This document shows, in pieces, positions 20,220 through 23,339 of a stretch of DNA of 23,339 nt. The position numbers and the translations under genes were made by a program. This DNA comes from Circinella minor (Eukaryota; Mucoromycota; Mucoromycetes; Mucorales; Lichtheimiaceae): contig JAEPRB010000422.1 in NCBI GenBank assembly GCA_016758965.1, positions 1-23,339 on the forward strand, given 5' to 3'. The notes under the pieces are model-generated. The model worked only from the letters and a program-made list of their open reading frames with translations, searched no databases and was not told the DNA's origin. Each line of letters starts with the position of its first letter. The stretch's first letter is position 1.

Positions 20220-22729
20220 TTATCTTTTTGTGTCAACCCATTCATCGAAAATCCACAGCATTCATCCAATTATCTTCGTTCGGTCACCATAACAACAACA
20301 AAAAAACGAGGGGATGAATTAGACTTGTAATACACTTGTGTTACAATGCACAACATCTTTTGTAATGCATATATACTGTGTGCGCGTTATTATGCTTTTA
20401 GTTATAGTAAATACTGGTATATCGAGATTGCTTGCTTATTAGGTTATTAGGTGTGAGTGTACATTCATCAATATATATCTAATAGTATTCGATTTTAATA
20501 AACACAACCCACTTACTATAATATTTATCATTGATGCACGTTGACAAATATTATGATTTATAATATGGGAAGAGTTTGATATTATAACTGATTCTTGCTT
20601 TTAAAAAACCGTGTATAAGTATACGGATGGTTAACTATGGAGACTGTGTGTCAGAGAGAGAGAATCTACTATGCTAAAAAAAATAAGCTTTCTATTTGTT
20701 GACACATCTCAGTCTATTCGGTGTAATTAGAATAAGAAACCCAGCTAATAAAAAATCCCATTAATCAAAGTTACTTAAAACACCTCTGTATATTCTAATA
20801 TATAATTTTTATAATATAATCTATACCCAAAATGTTGTTTTTTTCTATATGTGTTGTTGTATGTATGGGGGGGAGAAGTTTATCATATATCTTCTAGTAT
20901 GGATAGAATACAATTAAAATTCTTTCCAAATATATAAAAAATCTATCATACGTACTAAAAAGAATAAAATGAAAATCCAATTTAACATATACAACTATAA
21001 GCTTTTTAGAAGGTTAAAATGGAAACTATTTTTTTTTACGTACACCGTAAAAAAAACGCATTTAAGTAATTCTATCCAAAGAAGAAAGAAAAGTTCTAAA
21101 TTCCCCATTATAACCTCATTCTCAGTATATGTAAATAATCATAATAAGAGCATGTTCTATAAGCCTTTTAAGCTGGTGAACATATTTAGAATTTGTGTGT
21201 GATGTGTGCTTACATGCCTTCTTAATAAGCGCGTGTAACAATAAAAGAAAGATGAACATGCTTTTTTTTTGCTTACCGTTTAGCACCACCATTCCACCAA
21301 AAACTATGAGAAAAAAAAGGGTAAATCTGGGGTCTTTAGTTTAAAAAAATGATGAAATAATACAGAATAAAGTAGTACGTAGCTACTCCAGTTGTCCTAA
21401 AAAGAAAATATAATTTGGTATCCAGACATGCGCTTTTTCTTAGGTAATCATCACAAAGTAAATCAAAGAGAAAAAAAGTATATTACGTACCTAACTGCTA
21501 TCATTCATTAGAGAGAGTGTGTGTTCTAGAAAGCCTTTGATCTATATCGTCATCTATTTAAGAATCATAATCGAAATTTTCTTACAATTCTATATATTTC
21601 TTTTTTTTTTGGGGGGCTTTTTCTTTTATTATATTACTCGGTCACCACTCGCTCTTTTTGTCTTCAGAGACAAGAAACCGACGATACTAACGGTATATAG
21701 ACAACCATACAGTTCTCCACTATTATTATGTTTTGTACCGCTACCACAAAAACAAAAAAAAAATTACAAATATGGTGAAATTATTATTTATAGAATCATT
21801 TTCTTTATTCTTCTAATTTACAATCTCTGACAATATTTTCTACTAGTTATAGTACTTTAGAATGCACGTGCTAAACTGTTTTTTTTTATTTCGCACACTA
21901 AATAATGATCAAGTAGACCCCCCCCCAAGATTCTTTCGCATTGCTTCAGAAATCTTCGAAAGTGGTGTCACCCAAATGCATTTCTATTTTTTTGAACAGG
22001 TGAGATCAAACATCTAATATATTGGAAGCTATGTGTTTTACTTGATAGAGCATGTAACGCAAAAACACGAGTAAATATTGTATATTCAACAGATTTTTTT
22101 TAAAAGTTACTAAATTTGAAATATAAGTCCTAAATTATCATTTTTTTAAGTACATAGTATGATGATATACAATGTCAAATAATACAATGTAACTAATATA
22201 CTAGCTCATGTAATAACAGCAAATGTATTATTTAGTCAACACTATGATGTGTATTTAAAGAATTTTATCGTATTTGGTAGTAGAAGTAGCAATATGTATA
22301 TGTATATCAAAAAAATATATTTCAAGTTTAACCACATCGACGGGGGTCTGTAGATAATTTCAAAATTTCTATTCTTTACTAATTGCAAGATATGAAAGAT
22401 ATAATTATTGGTTTATAAGAAGAATATGTACCGTTGTTCTATATACATATTATTTTATTTTAATTAGGTCGAAAGCACGTTGATTATATATATAGATACA
22501 CTTCTTTATATGGTACATATATCTACTTACTAGTTTTTAGCGAGAAACATCGTCAAAAGCGCGCAGTTACTTTTTTAGATTACCATTATTTATGCTTCGT
22601 GTGATTGTCAACTTGATTTGTCGCGTAAAGACAAGCCTTTATTTGGTAATTGACTTTTTATTGCAGTAAGATTGCCTTATTTATCTTCAACAATCGTTTA
22701 CAAAACTTTCCTTTTTTTAAAGTCATTTT
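20220..22729. other. Second gene desert
   Basis: No intact gene, tRNA or known RNA is recognised. Homopolymers become rarer than near genes. Four TACGTA sites (20949-21489) and G or C runs (20867-20873, 21611-21616, 21919-21927) are present. A 37-codon plus-strand open stretch at 20220-20330 has mixed composition (VNPFIENPQHSSNYLRSVTI) and may be a relic. The frames at 20969-21202 and 21519-21830 are A+T-driven and not convincing. Confidence 0.5.
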
Positions 22730-22927
22730 TTAGTTGTTGTGAACTTTTGTTATATCCAAAAGCTGAAAATGAGGTTTGGTTTCACTGTATATGTGTGGGT
22801 ATAATGTATATATATCAGTATGGTTCTTTTTATCTGTAATTACTACCATCCAATACTCAGCACTTTGAAATTCATGAACTACTCTTCTTTTTACTTCTTT
22901 ACATCCAGAAATCTGGGTGGGGGGCAT
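22730..22927 (-). pseudogene. Short protein-like ORF, possible gene or transposon fragment
   Basis: A 65-codon open frame from ATG at 22927 to TAA at 22730. Unlike other small frames in the deserts it has balanced, non-homopolymeric codons, with segments such as SGCKEVKRRVVHEFQSAEYW and HTDIYTLYPHIYSETKPHF. I do not recognise the family. No splice partner is evident on either side, and the frame upstream is closed. It could be an exon of an undetected gene, a degraded transposable-element ORF, or chance. Confidence 0.3.
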
Positions 22928-23339
22928 AAAGATTTATAGCATCGTTACATCACACACATATATAATACCTCTAATATATTACTATTATAGCTACAATATA
23001 TATCTAGTTAACCGATACTCGATCGTCAATAACTTGACGTACCTTTATTTAGATTTATAAACTATTTTGGATAGTAAATAATTTTAGAATGAAGTAATTC
23101 TTTATGGGTTTCCTTTTTTATATTTAAAACCCAAAAAAAAGATACTTTACCACTATATACGATTATTATAGGGTATAATAATAGATTAATCGCTATTCTG
23201 TTTATCCGATATTTAATGAGTATCTTTGCACCCCCGACACTAGATCTAGTCTCTACTTTGAATGAATATATCTAGCCAAATAATTGACCACACATTATAA
23301 AAGTTGTATAGAATATAGTTTAGGTTATGAAAAATGTAT
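22928..23339. other. Gene-free end of the window
   Basis: A+T-rich sequence with no open frame of note and no recognisable repeat; nothing further can be supported. Confidence 0.5.

Overview
This window looks like eukaryotic nuclear DNA from a very A+T-rich, intron-rich fungus. The best guess is an early-diverging Mucoromycota (Mucorales-like) genome. The reasons are many short GT-AG introns (24 modelled, 64-274 bp), long poly-A/poly-T and (TA)n tracts inside and next to genes, a Gcn5 acetyltransferase close to the yeast protein, a Rua1-type zinc-binding transcription factor, and remnants of a LINE-like retroelement. The lineage is inferred; no rRNA, tRNA or mitochondrial marker is present.

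Layout. 1-1119 is low-complexity upstream DNA. 1120-2791 (+) is a seven-exon GCN5 gene (acetyltransferase plus bromodomain, 345 aa). Converging on it is a tandem minus-strand pair: 3035-3789, a five-exon TRAPP subunit (Trs20/TRAPPC2/sedlin, 143 aa), and 3986-5753, a five-exon F-box/WD40 ubiquitin-ligase receptor (483 aa). About 200 bp separate the pair, and that gap holds a near-ideal G-quadruplex sequence. 5754-14130 is a gene desert of roughly 8.4 kb. 14131-15754 (-) is an eight-exon gene for an unrecognised coiled-coil protein (277 aa). It is divergent, across a 1.35-kb intergenic region, from 17105-19334 (+), a four-exon gene for a Rua1-C-terminal-type transcription factor (593 aa). 19335-23339 is a second desert.

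The deserts are the most interesting part. The first contains a foldback (MITE-like) hairpin at about 7354-7497 and a decayed fragment matching the C-terminal end of a LINE ORF2 on the minus strand (8998-9348). Further protein-like, stop-broken stretches lie just upstream on the same strand (9568-10078). A pair of inverted ~140-150-bp repeats (10096-10246 and 12101-12237) flanks a 1.85-kb core that carries a 22-bp minisatellite. The palindrome TACGTA occurs 21 times in the two deserts (17 between 6464 and 13399, 4 between 20949 and 21489), and I found none in the gene-bearing parts.

The five genes are unrelated housekeeping or regulatory functions: chromatin acetylation, vesicle tethering, SCF ubiquitination, a coiled-coil protein and a transcription factor. 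Nothing suggests a cluster or pathway. Exon coordinates were worked out by hand from reading-frame continuity and GT-AG borders; UTR limits are not known.
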